A DNA stretch of 64,000 nucleotides from Shimazuella kribbensis DSM 45090 (GCF_000428065.1 NZ_ATZF01000002.1:62001-126000), one strand, 5' to 3'; positions 51,804 to 61,683 are shown, numbered from the stretch's first letter. Translations and numbers: made by a program. The notes: generated from the sequence alone by a model not told the origin.

Positions 51804-53643
51804 AATAATAGCTGAGCAAACAACTATGGCAAATTTCATGAACTGTTACCTAAGAGAAATAAAGAACTACGCAAAACTCGAAAAAGATAAATCTCAAAAT
51901 CATCCTTTATATTGGCTATTCTCCGTTTGCCAGACGGATATTTTGGTAGTTTGTCCTCAACTCCATCAAGGTATAGATATCATCGTACCAGTTTCTTATT
52001 GGTCTCCAACTGGACGGCATTTATTCCAATATCCATGGCACTACTTCACTCCCACAACAGAATTACTCCCTTTGGATTTGGTAACATTGATAACAGTTAT
52101 TACAAAAGAATTATCCATCACAAATAATAGGAATGGCTCCCTAGAAAATATTGTTTCAGGAGTCATTCAAAGTTCTCAACATACAGCTTATTATATCTCC
52201 AAACGAAAATCAGATTTTAACGAACTATATAGTTCTGCGTTCCGATTTATTGAAGCAGAACAATCGTTGATTTTTGGCCACCCTATGCACCCTACTCCAA
52301 AAAGTAGAGAAGGGTTATCCGCTATCGAAAAACATATTTACTCCCCTGAAGAAAAAGGAAAGTTTCCTTTGCACTTCTTTCGAGTTCATTTATCCATCAT
52401 AAAAGAGACATCTTCATTGGAGATGACAACGACTCAGTTATTAAAAGAAGAATTCCTTCATGATGAGGAGTTAGGGGAAGAATTCAAAAATTTATATTTG
52501 AAAGATGATGGGTACGCTATCCTGCCCATCCATCCTTTGCAAGCAAATCTATTACTCTCCTCTCCTACAGTGAATGAGTGGATAGATCAAAAGTTACTAG
52601 AGAACCTTGGAACGCATGGACGAGCATATTATCCGACCTCTTCTATCCGAACCATGTACCATCCTCAAGCTCGTTTTATGCTTAAAGGTTCGTTGCCCAT
52701 TAAAATTACTAACTCTGTAAGAGTGAACAAATTAAAAGAACTCGAACGAGGAGTAGAAATTTCGAAGCTACTACAAACAAAATTAGGCGAAGAACTAAAC
52801 CGTAAATATCCAACATTTCAAATCATCAAAGACCCTGCTTTTATTACAATTCAATCACCAAATACCAAAGAAGAATCAGGATTCGAATTAATTTTACGAG
52901 AAAATCCATTTCCCGAATCAAAAGATGCTAATATTTCGCTGATTGCTGGATTGGGTCAAGACTCGATAAATGGTGGCAAAAACAGATTGTCTACGATTAT
53001 CCATGAGATTGCTCAAAGAGAACAACGTAGCACGGCTGATATAAGTCTGGAGTGGTTTAAGAAATACCTTTCTATTTCCTTTGAACCTATTATGTGGTTA
53101 TACCATCAACACGGAATCGCCTTGGAAGCTCATCAACAAAATAGTTTAGTAGCATTGGAAAATGGCTATCCACACCGCTTTTATTATCGTGACAATCAGG
53201 GATATTACTATTGTGAGTCTACCATCTCACATTTACAAAAAATATTACCTTCTATTAATGAAAAAAGCCAAACCATGTGCCCTGATCATGTTGCTGATGA
53301 ACGACTGCTCTACTACCTCTTTATTAATCATCTTTTTGGTTTGATCCAAGCTTTTGGAAATAGCGAACTGATAGAAGAAAAAAAACTACTTGCATTGTTA
53401 CGAAATGCTTTATTTGATCTACCACCAGCTCCACAAACCAATTCGAAGTTAACCCAATTTTTATTGAAAGAAGCTCAACTTCCTTGCAAAGCAAATCTAT
53501 TAACTAGATTGTATGATATGGATGAATTAGTAGGTCCATTGGAAAGTCAGTCTATCTATGTCCAACTGGATAACCCTTTAATCAAAGGAGTAAAGATCGA
53601 TCATGGCGAATCATCCTCATCTCACGGATTTCAGCCTATTTGA
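51796..53643 (+). CDS. rhbC: NIS siderophore synthetase, IucA/IucC family (RhbC-like)
   Basis: An NRPS-independent siderophore synthetase of 615 residues that joins a hydroxamate amine to citrate with ATP. Motifs seen are GHPMHPTPKSREGL (ATP and substrate loop), ILPIHPLQANLLLS, the TSSIRTMYH segment, MLKGSLPIKITNSVRVNK and LYHQHGIALEAHQQNSLV (the catalytic HxxxxEAHxQN motif). ATG 51796 follows AAAGGATGACTACC; an ATG three codons earlier overlaps that site. One of two such enzymes in the operon, as needed to use both ends of citrate. Confidence 0.92.
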   Translation: MSKIIAEQTTMANFMNCYLREIKNYAKLEKDKSQNHPLYWLFSVCQTDILVVCPQLHQGIDIIVPVSYWSPTGRHLFQYPWHYFTPTTELLPLDLVTLITVITKELSITNNRNGSLENIVSGVIQSSQHTAYYISKRKSDFNELYSSAFRFIEAEQSLIFGHPMHPTPKSREGLSAIEKHIYSPEEKGKFPLHFFRVHLSIIKETSSLEMTTTQLLKEEFLHDEELGEEFKNLYLKDDGYAILPIHPLQANLLLSSPTVNEWIDQKLLENLGTHGRAYYPTSSIRTMYHPQARFMLKGSLPIKITNSVRVNKLKELERGVEISKLLQTKLGEELNRKYPTFQIIKDPAFITIQSPNTKEESGFELILRENPFPESKDANISLIAGLGQDSINGGKNRLSTIIHEIAQREQRSTADISLEWFKKYLSISFEPIMWLYHQHGIALEAHQQNSLVALENGYPHRFYYRDNQGYYYCESTISHLQKILPSINEKSQTMCPDHVADERLLYYLFINHLFGLIQAFGNSELIEEKKLLALLRNALFDLPPAPQTNSKLTQFLLKEAQLPCKANLLTRLYDMDELVGPLESQSIYVQLDNPLIKGVKIDHGESSSSHGFQPI

Positions 53644-54184
53644 CATGGAACAAAAAAAAGCGATCTCCTTTCGTCAAGTGAATGTTACACAAGATTTAGA
53701 TATGCTCTTTGGATGGATGCATGAGCCTCATGTCATACCATTTTGGAATTTAGCAGTCTCCTATGATGCCTATAAAAAACACTTGCAACAATTTCTAAAC
53801 GATCCACATCAAATGCTGCACATTGGATCATTAAACGAAGTTCCAATGAGTTATTGGGAAACCTATTGGGCCAAGGATGACATCATTGGGGAAACATATC
53901 ATGTTCACTCGTCCGATCAAGGAATTCATCTATTACTTGGGCCTCCTGATTATATCGGAAAAGGCTATGCCTTACCTTTGTTGAAAACCATGATCTATCG
54001 TCTATTTCTTTATGAAAAAACAGAAAAAATTATCGCAGAACCAGATATACGAAATGAAAAAATGATTTATATTTTTAAAAAGTGTGGATTTGAGGTCCAA
54101 ACGATAGTAAAACTACCAGATAAACATGCAGCACTTATGTTCTGTTATCGGGAGCCATTTTTAAAGAGGTGGAAATATGTCTAG
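53603..54184 (+). CDS. rhbD: siderophore N-acetyltransferase (RhbD/IucB-like)
   Basis: A 193-residue GNAT of the IucB/RhbD type that acetylates the N-hydroxyl-diamine to form the hydroxamate. Marks are SFRQVNVTQDLDMLFGWMHE, HVIPFWNLAVS, SYWETYWAKDD, HLLLGPPDYIGKGYALPLL and AEPDIRNEKMIYIFKKCGFE. It overlaps rhbC by 41 bases and rhbE by 8, so it is translationally coupled. Confidence 0.92.
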   Translation: MANHPHLTDFSLFDMEQKKAISFRQVNVTQDLDMLFGWMHEPHVIPFWNLAVSYDAYKKHLQQFLNDPHQMLHIGSLNEVPMSYWETYWAKDDIIGETYHVHSSDQGIHLLLGPPDYIGKGYALPLLKTMIYRLFLYEKTEKIIAEPDIRNEKMIYIFKKCGFEVQTIVKLPDKHAALMFCYREPFLKRWKYV

Positions 54185-55553
54185 TTATACCATGAAAGAA
54201 GCAAATTCCAATTCTTCGATATTGGATCTCATTGGCGTTGGGATTGGTCCCTTTAATCTTGGATTGGCTAGTATGTTAACAAAGGTAGAACAGATAACTT
54301 CCTTATTTTTTGATCAGAACGATCGATTTGAATGGCATCCTGGATTGCTAATGAACGGAACTACATTACAAGTCCCTTTTTTTGCAGATTTAGTTACAAT
54401 GGCTGATCCAACAAGTCCTTACTCCTATTTGAACTATTTAAAAACCCAAAACAGACTGTACCACTTCTATTTCCTTGAGCAATTTCATATTCCACGTGTG
54501 GAATACAATCACTACTGCCAGTGGGTATCCAAACAACTACCTCACTGTCGCTTTGGTCAACGGGTTAACCAAATAACATGGCATCAAGAAGGATCGCAAG
54601 ATTACTTTTCTGTTCAAGTAGAAGACGTAAAAAACGGGAGCATAACCATATATAAGGCCAAAAACATAGTAATCGGTGTTGGAAGTACACCACAACTTGG
54701 ACCATCGTTTCAATCACTTGATTCTGATCAATTTTTTCATTCTGCATCCTTTCTCTATCATCGTAACCGCTGCAGAGAAGCAAAATCCATCACTGTGATT
54801 GGATCTGGGCAGAGTGCAGCTGAAGTTTTTTATTCTCTGTTACAAGAACAAGATCAGTATAACTATCGCCTGGATTGGTTTACTCGTTCTGAAGGTTTTT
54901 TTCCCATGGAATACTCTAAGTTAGGTTTAGAACATTTCTCAGCTGATTATATCGATTATTTCCACTCTCTTCCCCAAGAAAAAAGAGATAATCGATTACA
55001 AAAACAAGATCTTTTATATAAAGGAATAAGCGCAGGAACAATTTCTGACATCTACAACCTTCTATACGAGCGTACCTCATGCAATAACGAAGTCCCTGTT
55101 TGTCTACTTTCACAAGTAGAGATCCAACAGATAAAAAAAATATCTCATGATGAAGAAAAACATTTCCGACTATCTTGTTTCCATCAAGAAGAGAATAAAA
55201 ACTTTACTCACGAAAGCGAATTGATTATTTGTGCTACAGGTTATAAACGCGAAATACCAAAGTGTATTACTGAATTGAAAACATTAATACGTACAGATGA
55301 AAAAAAACGATTTGTGGTTCAGCGTGATTACCGATTGGCCCTGCAAATAGAGACTGAATGTTCTATTTTTGTTCAAAATAATGAACTACACAGTCACGGT
55401 GTTGGTTCACCTGATCTTGGACTTGGTTCATATCGAAACGCCACTATTATTAATAGTATCAGCGGAAAAACCATTTACCCTGTCTCCCATAAAACTGTGT
55501 TCCAACAATTTGGTATACCTCTAGAAACCAAAGTTAAGGAGAGTCATTCATGA
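54177..55553 (+). CDS. rhbE: diamine N-hydroxylase, SidA/IucD/RhbE-type flavin monooxygenase
   Basis: A 458-residue FAD- and NADPH-dependent N-hydroxylase that makes N-hydroxy-1,3-diaminopropane here, by analogy with RhbE. The FAD motif is LIGVGIGPFNLGLASML, the NADPH motif TVIGSGQSAAEVFYSLLQ, and the C-terminal motif ELIICATGYKRE (ATGY). DLVTMADPTSPYSYLNYLK is the typical substrate region, and HGVGSPDLGLGSYRNATI closes the protein. AGAGGTGG precedes the ATG. The stop overlaps the next start as ATGA. Confidence 0.93.
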   Translation: MSSYTMKEANSNSSILDLIGVGIGPFNLGLASMLTKVEQITSLFFDQNDRFEWHPGLLMNGTTLQVPFFADLVTMADPTSPYSYLNYLKTQNRLYHFYFLEQFHIPRVEYNHYCQWVSKQLPHCRFGQRVNQITWHQEGSQDYFSVQVEDVKNGSITIYKAKNIVIGVGSTPQLGPSFQSLDSDQFFHSASFLYHRNRCREAKSITVIGSGQSAAEVFYSLLQEQDQYNYRLDWFTRSEGFFPMEYSKLGLEHFSADYIDYFHSLPQEKRDNRLQKQDLLYKGISAGTISDIYNLLYERTSCNNEVPVCLLSQVEIQQIKKISHDEEKHFRLSCFHQEENKNFTHESELIICATGYKREIPKCITELKTLIRTDEKKRFVVQRDYRLALQIETECSIFVQNNELHSHGVGSPDLGLGSYRNATIINSISGKTIYPVSHKTVFQQFGIPLETKVKESHS

Positions 55554-57340
55554 ACAACCAGAAAATCAGTTCTATTCTCTCAGCTGAAACATGGGTAACT
55601 GTATCTCGTAATTTGCTTACAAAAATGATTGCAGAATTTATGTATGAAGAAATCATCACACCTAAATGTATAGACACCAGAGAGAGTATCGCTGTTTATC
55701 AGCTCACCTTAAAGAATGAAGTCACCTATACATTCGAGGCAAAATCGAGGGTATTTGATAGTTATCATGTTTTCTCTGAATCTATTCGACGTCATCATTC
55801 AGGTCTTACTACCCAAGCGACCAATCCGATTCAATTTATATTAGATCTGCAAAGTACCATTGGCATGACATCTAGTACGACCGCTCATCTTATCCGAGAA
55901 TACAATCATACCCTTATTGCAGATGCACATATCTGGAAACAAAAGCAACATCAAGAGCAATCGCTTACTCAAATGGAATACAGTGAAATAGAAGGAGAAA
56001 TGGATGGACATCCTTGGATTACCTACAACAAAGGGAGAATTGGATTTGGTTATCAAGATTATCTAGCTTATGCCCCCGAACAAAAACAATTAATCCAACT
56101 CGCTTGGATAGGTGTCCATAAAAAAAGAGCTGATTTTCAGGCAATCGATGGGATGACTTATCGTGGTCTAATCCAAGAGGAGTTAGATGAGCAGCAAATT
56201 ACGCTATTCGAAGAACAATTAATCCAACGAAAAGTAGATCCGAAAAACTACTACATGTTGCCGGTTCACGACTGGCAATGGGATAACTATATCATTCCAT
56301 TTTTCGCAGAGGAACTAGCCAAGAAATATATTATCTATCTTGGTACTGGTAAAGATCATTACCTTCCGCAGCAGTCGATCCGAACCTTTGTTAACCAAAA
56401 CGAGAAAAAGCGTCATCATATTAAATTGCCAATGAGTATTTTAAATACTTTGGTATACCGTGGCTTGCCAAATGAACGCACTGTACTTGCACCAAAAATC
56501 ACATCTTATATTACGAATATTCACAAAAAAGATACCTTCTTAAACACAGAATGCCGTGTCATTCTACCAGGTGAGATCGCAAGTATTAATTATGATCATC
56601 CTTATTATTCTTCTATGGAGGATGTTCCTTATCATTATCAGGAATTGTTAGGCTGTATCTGGCGTGAAAGCATTTATTCCTATTTAAATCCAGCAGAGAA
56701 GCCCATAACCCTAGCTTCTCTCTTGCATGTGGATAAAGAAGGAATACCTTTTATAACCAAACTTCAGCAGCAATCAGGATTATCATGGGATGAATGGTTA
56801 AATCGTTTATTTACAGTTATTCTTCATCCGCTATTACATTATTTGTACCGTTACGGTGTAGTATTTTCACCGCATGGACAAAATACCATCCTCGTATTGA
56901 ATGATTCTATACCGTATCGACTAGCTATCAAAGATTTTGTAGATGATGTCAATATAAGCCAACAAGCCCTTCCTGAGCTTGCTGACATCCCTGTAGCTCT
57001 AAAAAAAATACTTCGTAGTGAAAATCCAGAAGGTCTTTGCCAATTTATTTTTACAGGCCTGTTTATCTGTCATATGCGATATTTATCCGATCTTCTAGAA
57101 ACGCATCACTCCTACTCAGAAGCTATATTTTGGAGAAATATTCGTCAAGTTATTTTAGACTACCAAAATCGTTTTCCAGAATGGGAAGATCGCTATCGTT
57201 TGTTTGATTTACTCCGGCCTAAATTTACCAAACTCTGTCTAAATCGTAATCGCATGTTGGATGATGGTTATGAAAATGGAGAAGACAGACCTCATGCTTC
57301 TGAGTATGGTTTTGTGAACAATATATTGAGCAAATATTAG
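55550..57340 (+). CDS. rhbF: NIS siderophore synthetase, IucC family (RhbF-like)
   Basis: A 596-residue IucC-type synthetase that should complete the siderophore by adding the second hydroxamate arm to the citryl intermediate. Motifs are DGHPWITYNKGRIGFGYQDY, YMLPVHDWQWDNYIIPFFAE, PQQSIRTFVN, IKLPMSILNTLVYRGLPNER and YRYGVVFSPHGQNTILVL (the SPHGQN motif of IucC). It overlaps rhbE by 4 bases and is the last gene of the operon, followed by a terminator. No exporter or receptor gene is linked. Confidence 0.93.
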   Translation: MNNQKISSILSAETWVTVSRNLLTKMIAEFMYEEIITPKCIDTRESIAVYQLTLKNEVTYTFEAKSRVFDSYHVFSESIRRHHSGLTTQATNPIQFILDLQSTIGMTSSTTAHLIREYNHTLIADAHIWKQKQHQEQSLTQMEYSEIEGEMDGHPWITYNKGRIGFGYQDYLAYAPEQKQLIQLAWIGVHKKRADFQAIDGMTYRGLIQEELDEQQITLFEEQLIQRKVDPKNYYMLPVHDWQWDNYIIPFFAEELAKKYIIYLGTGKDHYLPQQSIRTFVNQNEKKRHHIKLPMSILNTLVYRGLPNERTVLAPKITSYITNIHKKDTFLNTECRVILPGEIASINYDHPYYSSMEDVPYHYQELLGCIWRESIYSYLNPAEKPITLASLLHVDKEGIPFITKLQQQSGLSWDEWLNRLFTVILHPLLHYLYRYGVVFSPHGQNTILVLNDSIPYRLAIKDFVDDVNISQQALPELADIPVALKKILRSENPEGLCQFIFTGLFICHMRYLSDLLETHHSYSEAIFWRNIRQVILDYQNRFPEWEDRYRLFDLLRPKFTKLCLNRNRMLDDGYENGEDRPHASEYGFVNNILSKY

Positions 57341-57367
57341 TTGATACACCGAAAATGAGATAAAAAT

Positions 57368-57405
57368 AAAGAGACCTCTCTCCAATGAAATAAGGTCTCT
57401 TTTCT
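57368..57405. terminator. terminator of the siderophore operon
   Basis: AAAGAGACCT (57368-57377) pairs with AGGTCTCTTTT (57393-57403) with a 15-base loop. It is also usable by the convergent lipoprotein gene. Confidence 0.7.
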
Positions 57406-57426
57406 ATTTGTACTCTATTATAAACG

Positions 57427-57898
57427 CTATAGATCACCAATTACTTCTCCAGATTTATCGATCTGTTTTCTTGATTTCAAAATGGTGGATTTTATTTTCC
57501 ATTGATTATCTTCTTTCACTAAAGTGTGTTCCGCTAACATACGATTATCCTTAAAAGGAGCACTATTATTATTTATTGTATCTTGCTCTACTTCTACTAC
57601 AGCATATTCTTCTGATACAGAAACAATATTAAAACTTTTTATTGTTGCTTTCAAATCGTATTCAGAAAAGTACTGCTTCATTGCATTTTCCGTTTGAATA
57701 TACCCTTCTGGATTCGCATCTTTTGCGATCGTATCCATATATCCGGAAAGATCTTCATCATTCATGGTTTGTAAATTATGTTCGATCACCTGTTTTATTT
57801 CTGCTTCCACATTTCCTTTCCCACCAACATTACAAGCTGTAACAAAAAACAACATCGCAAAGAGAAGAAAAACACCTAAATTTGATTTTTTTGTTCAT
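57427..57898 (-). CDS. NTF2-like lipoprotein with frameshifted signal peptide
   Basis: The intact frame from 57855 encodes MLFFVTACNVGGKGN, a lipobox (TAC) without a proper n-region, then a domain of about 120 residues (EAEIKQVIEHNLQTMNDEDL, NIVSVSEEYAVVEVEQDT, EDNQWKIKSTI) like NTF2-type lipoproteins. Upstream, an ATG at 57898 behind GAGGGAG reads MNKK and then leaves the frame at a run of seven A (57886-57892 on the complement). Removing one A gives MNKKSNLGVFLLFAMLFFVT, a perfect lipoprotein signal peptide. So the gene is out of frame by one base, through decay, slippage or an assembly error. Confidence 0.65.
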
Positions 57899-58034
57899 CC
57901 TAACTCCCTCTCACTTTACAAAAATATCTGAAATGAATGTATCCTTACCATTCAATTATATAATAGTTAATAATTGAATTCACTTCATTTTCTTACTAAG
58001 TGAGCAAAGTTAGATACCAAAGTACATTATTTAT

Positions 58035-59402
58035 TTAAATAGCAGATGATTGTGCTTTACGAACTCGGAAATAATAAAATAGAAACAAGAGAACATGCAA
58101 AATCGCTAAAGTTAAAAAGATATTACTAAAGATATACCCATTATTTGCGAAAGTAAATGGATTCCAAAATACAGTTGATCCATTATCCAAAACTCTACTC
58201 AATATTGCGGTCCCCACTCCTTGCGAAATGAAAGTAAACATCTGCATAAGCCCCATTCCCAATCCAGCTTGATCCTTTGGAAGAGTTTGAGAGGTAGAAT
58301 TGGACAATACGATTAACATGAATGATTGTCCAACAGTACCAAAGACTAAAAACATAGCGACGAACCATGCCGAACTTTCAATAAATGTAGAAAGTAGGAT
58401 AAAGCATAAGAATAAAGAGCTTGCAGCGATCAAATAAAGATTTTTATTCCCTCTCGTATCTGCTAATTTCCCACCTACACGCCCCAAAATAACAGATGCC
58501 ACAGCAGCTGGGACCATCGCAAAGCCGACCCAAGAAGCAGGAAATTTTTGTACCTCTGTTAACAATAAGGGAACTAAAAAATATAGGCCTATCCCAATCC
58601 CATTAATAAGAAAGGCAAGAATAATATGGAGAGTATATGCCTTATTCAAAAATAATTTTGGTGAGATAAATGGATTCTTGGTGACACGTATTCTTCCAAT
58701 AAAAATGGACATCATGAAAATAGCTACTATTGCTAACCACCATACTCCATTGGTCACACTGATCATGATACATATAATAGCGATAGACAATAAACTGCCA
58801 CCTAGCCAATCAAATTTATCATGACTTTTTTCTTCTTCTTCATTTAAATATTTTCTGTAGAAAGGTAGCGTAAACAAGATCAGCAAAGAAACAGCAAAGA
58901 GCCAATGCCAATCTACCATGCTCGCAATAAACGAAGATACAACTGGACCCAACACACCTCCTAAAGCAAGTCCTACCGCCATCATCCCCAATGCTTTCCC
59001 TCGATTTTCTGGGGAAAAATAACGTATAGGGATTAATATAGCAACAGCAGGAATGGTACCAGCTCCTATAGCTTGTAGGCATCTACCGACAAGAGCCATC
59101 CAAAATGTCTGTGAAATTAATCCTATCAATGATCCTATCGCAAAAATAATGATACCTACTGTTAGCAAATCCTTCAATTTAAAACGATCTGCTAACTTTC
59201 CATACGTCACGGTCCCAATCGCATAAATAATCCCATAAGAAGAAGAAAGCCAACTGACTTGCGATATAGAAAGATGGAATTCTTTACTAATCTGTGGAAG
59301 TACATACATGAACATAAGAACACTCATCGAGGATAGCATCACGGTAAACATAACAATGCGCATCAATATTTCGCCAGTATGTTCTGAAACTTTGGTTTCC
59401 AT
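58035..59402 (-). CDS. DHA2-type MFS drug-resistance transporter
   Basis: A 455-residue exporter of the drug:H+ antiporter type. Marks are PQISKEFHLSISQVSWLSSS with IYAIGTVTYGKLADRFKLKD (motif A), GRCLQAIGAGTIPAVAI (motif B), GMMAVGLALGGVLGPVV (motif C), and a second motif A, GRVGGKLADTRGNKN. About 14 hydrophobic segments are likely. ATG 59402 follows GGAGG by 8 bases. The MarR gene immediately upstream on the same strand suggests inducible control. A role in siderophore export is possible but unproven. Confidence 0.88.
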   Translation of the reverse strand: METKVSEHTGEILMRIVMFTVMLSSMSVLMFMYVLPQISKEFHLSISQVSWLSSSYGIIYAIGTVTYGKLADRFKLKDLLTVGIIIFAIGSLIGLISQTFWMALVGRCLQAIGAGTIPAVAILIPIRYFSPENRGKALGMMAVGLALGGVLGPVVSSFIASMVDWHWLFAVSLLILFTLPFYRKYLNEEEEKSHDKFDWLGGSLLSIAIICIMISVTNGVWWLAIVAIFMMSIFIGRIRVTKNPFISPKLFLNKAYTLHIILAFLINGIGIGLYFLVPLLLTEVQKFPASWVGFAMVPAAVASVILGRVGGKLADTRGNKNLYLIAASSLFLCFILLSTFIESSAWFVAMFLVFGTVGQSFMLIVLSNSTSQTLPKDQAGLGMGLMQMFTFISQGVGTAILSRVLDNGSTVFWNPFTFANNGYIFSNIFLTLAILHVLLFLFYYFRVRKAQSSAI

Positions 59403-59479
59403 ACTCAAAACCTCCATGTTGTGGTTAAAAAGAGAGGAATACTCAAAAATCATCACTCCCTTTTTTTACTTTGATGTTT

Positions 59480-59660
59480 TTACCAAATCGAATAAAAATA
59501 GTGTTGTATGTCTTGAATAAGCATTCAGGAACTTCTAATGCTGCAAAGTGTCCACGTCGACCAGACTCAGATCAATGAACAATATCGGATTGCTGTTCTG
59601 CTAAGTAGCATATAGATCGAATCAAATCATGAGCAAACACCGCCACACTTAGAGGTATAT
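59480..59660 (-). pseudogene. remnant of an epoxide hydrolase-like gene
   Basis: Translating the complement gives IPLSVAVFAHDLIRSICYLA, EQQSDIVH, a stop, then SESGRRGHFAALEVPECLF. This matches the end of bacterial epoxide hydrolases (VAVFPHDL...IVxWTE...GGHFAAxEVPE) with the catalytic His region. No start or upper half exists, so it is a short relic between the MFS and MarR genes. Confidence 0.6.
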
Positions 59661-59731
59661 TTAAAATTATCGTCTGTACTGACTGTCTTTATATCTAAAA
59701 TAGGATTGAAATTATCCCTACATTTACATAT

Positions 59732-60175
59732 TTACAGTTCCTCTCCTCTTGTCTCCAAAAGTGCATTACCAGACATCTGTTTTATCATCCGGGTCATGTC
59801 ATTTTTCTCTTCATCAGTATAGCCAACCGAAATTGATCTAGACCAATAAGCTAATTTAGTTTTAATGAACGTACGCATTTCCAATCCTTTTGCAGTCAAT
59901 GTAACCAAATAGGCTCTACTATCTTTTGGAGAACGTATCCTTTTTACATAACCTAGTTTCTCTAATCGACCAATTGCTCGAGCAGTAGCAGCTTTGTTAA
60001 TAAAAAGGTTGGATGACAGTTGTTCTTGTGAAATTCCATCTTCTTCATGCAGATTCACTAAAAAGATGTATTCAGATGAGTGAACATCATAATCTTTTAA
60101 TTCTCGATTGAGATAGATTTGAAATTGTCGATGTAATACAGAAATCCACTTTGCAACACTTTCTTTTTGTTCCAT
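59732..60175 (-). CDS. MarR family transcriptional regulator
   Basis: A 147-residue winged-helix regulator: YIFLVNLHEEDGISQEQLSS, LFINKAATARAIGRLEKLGY, and the wing RIRSPKDSRAYLVTLTAKG. The flanking helices form the dimer. MarR proteins usually repress efflux and stress genes and release DNA on binding phenolics or oxidants. It lies upstream of the DHA2 exporter on the same strand, with interlocked inverted repeats in its own promoter. Confidence 0.92.
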   Translation of the reverse strand: MEQKESVAKWISVLHRQFQIYLNRELKDYDVHSSEYIFLVNLHEEDGISQEQLSSNLFINKAATARAIGRLEKLGYVKRIRSPKDSRAYLVTLTAKGLEMRTFIKTKLAYWSRSISVGYTDEEKNDMTRMIKQMSGNALLETRGEEL

Positions 60176-60192
60176 TGAATTTTCTCCTTATT

Positions 60193-60267
60193 TAGTTGAC
60201 TACTCAACTTTAAATCGAGTATACATTTACATAGTCGAGTTGTCAACTATCTAGATGTATACTCGAT
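60193..60267. promoter_or_regulatory. interlocked inverted repeats, probable MarR operators
   Basis: TAGTTGACTACTCAACT (60193-60209) pairs with AGTCGAGTTGTCAACTA (60233-60249) with two mismatches. ATCGAGTATACAT (60214-60226) is the exact complement of ATGTATACTCGAT (60255-60267). The two pairs interleave in the divergent promoter region between marR and the CNNM gene. Confidence 0.6.
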
Positions 60268-60342
60268 TTTTATTTTTTGCTGTTCTCGTGTAAGATAAGA
60301 GTAGAAGAAAAGAATTGAAACTAGGAGAGACATATCTAGAAA

Positions 60343-61650
60343 ATGGACATAGTCACATCAACCGTTTTAAACTTACTCTTGGTAATGGTACTGGTTTTAC
60401 TAAATGGTTTCTTTGTCGCAGCAGAATTTGCGCTTGTTAAAGTTCGTTCCACTCGTATCGCTCAAATCATGACCAAAAAAGGAAAAAGAGCTCAACTTGT
60501 TTTAAAAAATTTGGATGCCTATCTCTCTGCTACTCAACTTGGGATAACGCTAGCTTCTCTCGGATTGGGTTGGGTTGGAGAACCTACGCTTGCAAAGATT
60601 TTAGAACCTATATTCCACTATTTTCATCTTCCGGCGTGGATAAATCATACAATCTCGTTTGTCATTGCTTTTTCCATTATTACCTTTCTGCATATTGTCC
60701 TAGGCGAAATGGCGCCAAAATCATTAGCTATTCGCCGTTCTGAATCCACAACCTTATGGACGGTAACTCCATTGCATTGGTTCTATGTCATATTTAAACC
60801 ATTTATTGTTGCCCTTAATGGTTCAGCCAATCAAATTCTCAAATGGGCAGGGATTGAACTTCAGGACGATCACCAACAAGTCCACACAGAAGAAGAAATC
60901 CGTATGGTCATAGAAGAAAGCCATCGGAGTGGTATCATTGATAAAGCAGAGCTCACCCTTTTTGATAATGTTTTCGAATTTGCAGATCGCGTCGTTCGAG
61001 AAATTATGGTTCCTCGTGTGAGAATAGTAGGCTTAGATACAAACGAATCTCCGGAAGTACATTTGGAAACAATGCTCCATACCAAACTTACACGATTTCC
61101 AGTCTACGATGGGGATAAAGACCAGATTATAGGAGTTGTATTGCTTCGTGATTTCTTTGAAGCGATGGTAAAAGAGAAAAAAAATGTATCTATCCAAACT
61201 TTGATGCGTCCTGTTCACTTTATTCCTGAAACGATCGAAGTAAAAGATGCATTTATGCAAATGCAAAAAGAAAAAAGTCACATGGCTATTGTTGTAGATG
61301 AATATGGCGGCATTTCAGGATTAGTGACCACAGAAGATATCATTGAAGAGATTTTCGGAGAGATACAAGATGAATATGACAATGAGCGACCTTTTTTTCA
61401 AGATACAGAGAAAGGTGTCTCGATTGAAGCTAGGTTATTAATCGATGATGTGAATAAATATTTTGATCTACAAATTGAAGATGAGGAAAATGATACTATT
61501 GGTGGTTGGCTATTCTCTCAATTTGAAAGAATTCCAAGTGTTGGGGAAAAGCTAACTTGGAATGGAACAACGTTTATGATTGAAAAAGTTAGAAAGCAGA
61601 GTATTGAACGGATATTAGTAAAAAAAACGGAACTTCCTAGTCCCGACTAA
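60343..61650 (+). CDS. CNNM/CorC-type membrane protein (hemolysin family, YhdP/YugS-like)
   Basis: A 435-residue protein of the CNNM divalent-cation transporter group. The DUF21 part (residues 1-200) has four membrane segments with GFFVAAEFALVKVRSTRI, GITLASLGLGWVGEPTLA and HIVLGEMAPKSLAI. Two CBS domains follow (about 210-335: REIMVPRVRIVGLDTNE, TLMRPVHFIPETIEV, MAIVVDEYGGISGLVTTEDI), then a CorC/HlyC domain (about 350-430). Bacterial members export Mg2+ or tolerate high Mg2+. A ribosome site AGGAGAG lies about 14 bases upstream. Confidence 0.92.
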   Translation: MDIVTSTVLNLLLVMVLVLLNGFFVAAEFALVKVRSTRIAQIMTKKGKRAQLVLKNLDAYLSATQLGITLASLGLGWVGEPTLAKILEPIFHYFHLPAWINHTISFVIAFSIITFLHIVLGEMAPKSLAIRRSESTTLWTVTPLHWFYVIFKPFIVALNGSANQILKWAGIELQDDHQQVHTEEEIRMVIEESHRSGIIDKAELTLFDNVFEFADRVVREIMVPRVRIVGLDTNESPEVHLETMLHTKLTRFPVYDGDKDQIIGVVLLRDFFEAMVKEKKNVSIQTLMRPVHFIPETIEVKDAFMQMQKEKSHMAIVVDEYGGISGLVTTEDIIEEIFGEIQDEYDNERPFFQDTEKGVSIEARLLIDDVNKYFDLQIEDEENDTIGGWLFSQFERIPSVGEKLTWNGTTFMIEKVRKQSIERILVKKTELPSPD

Positions 61651-61651
61651 C

Positions 61652-61683
61652 AAAAAGGGCATCGAATATTCGATGCTTTTTTT
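61652..61683 (+). terminator. terminator of the CNNM gene
   Basis: AAAAAGGGCATCGAA (61652-61666) pairs with TTCGATGCTTTTTTT (61669-61683). Confidence 0.8.
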
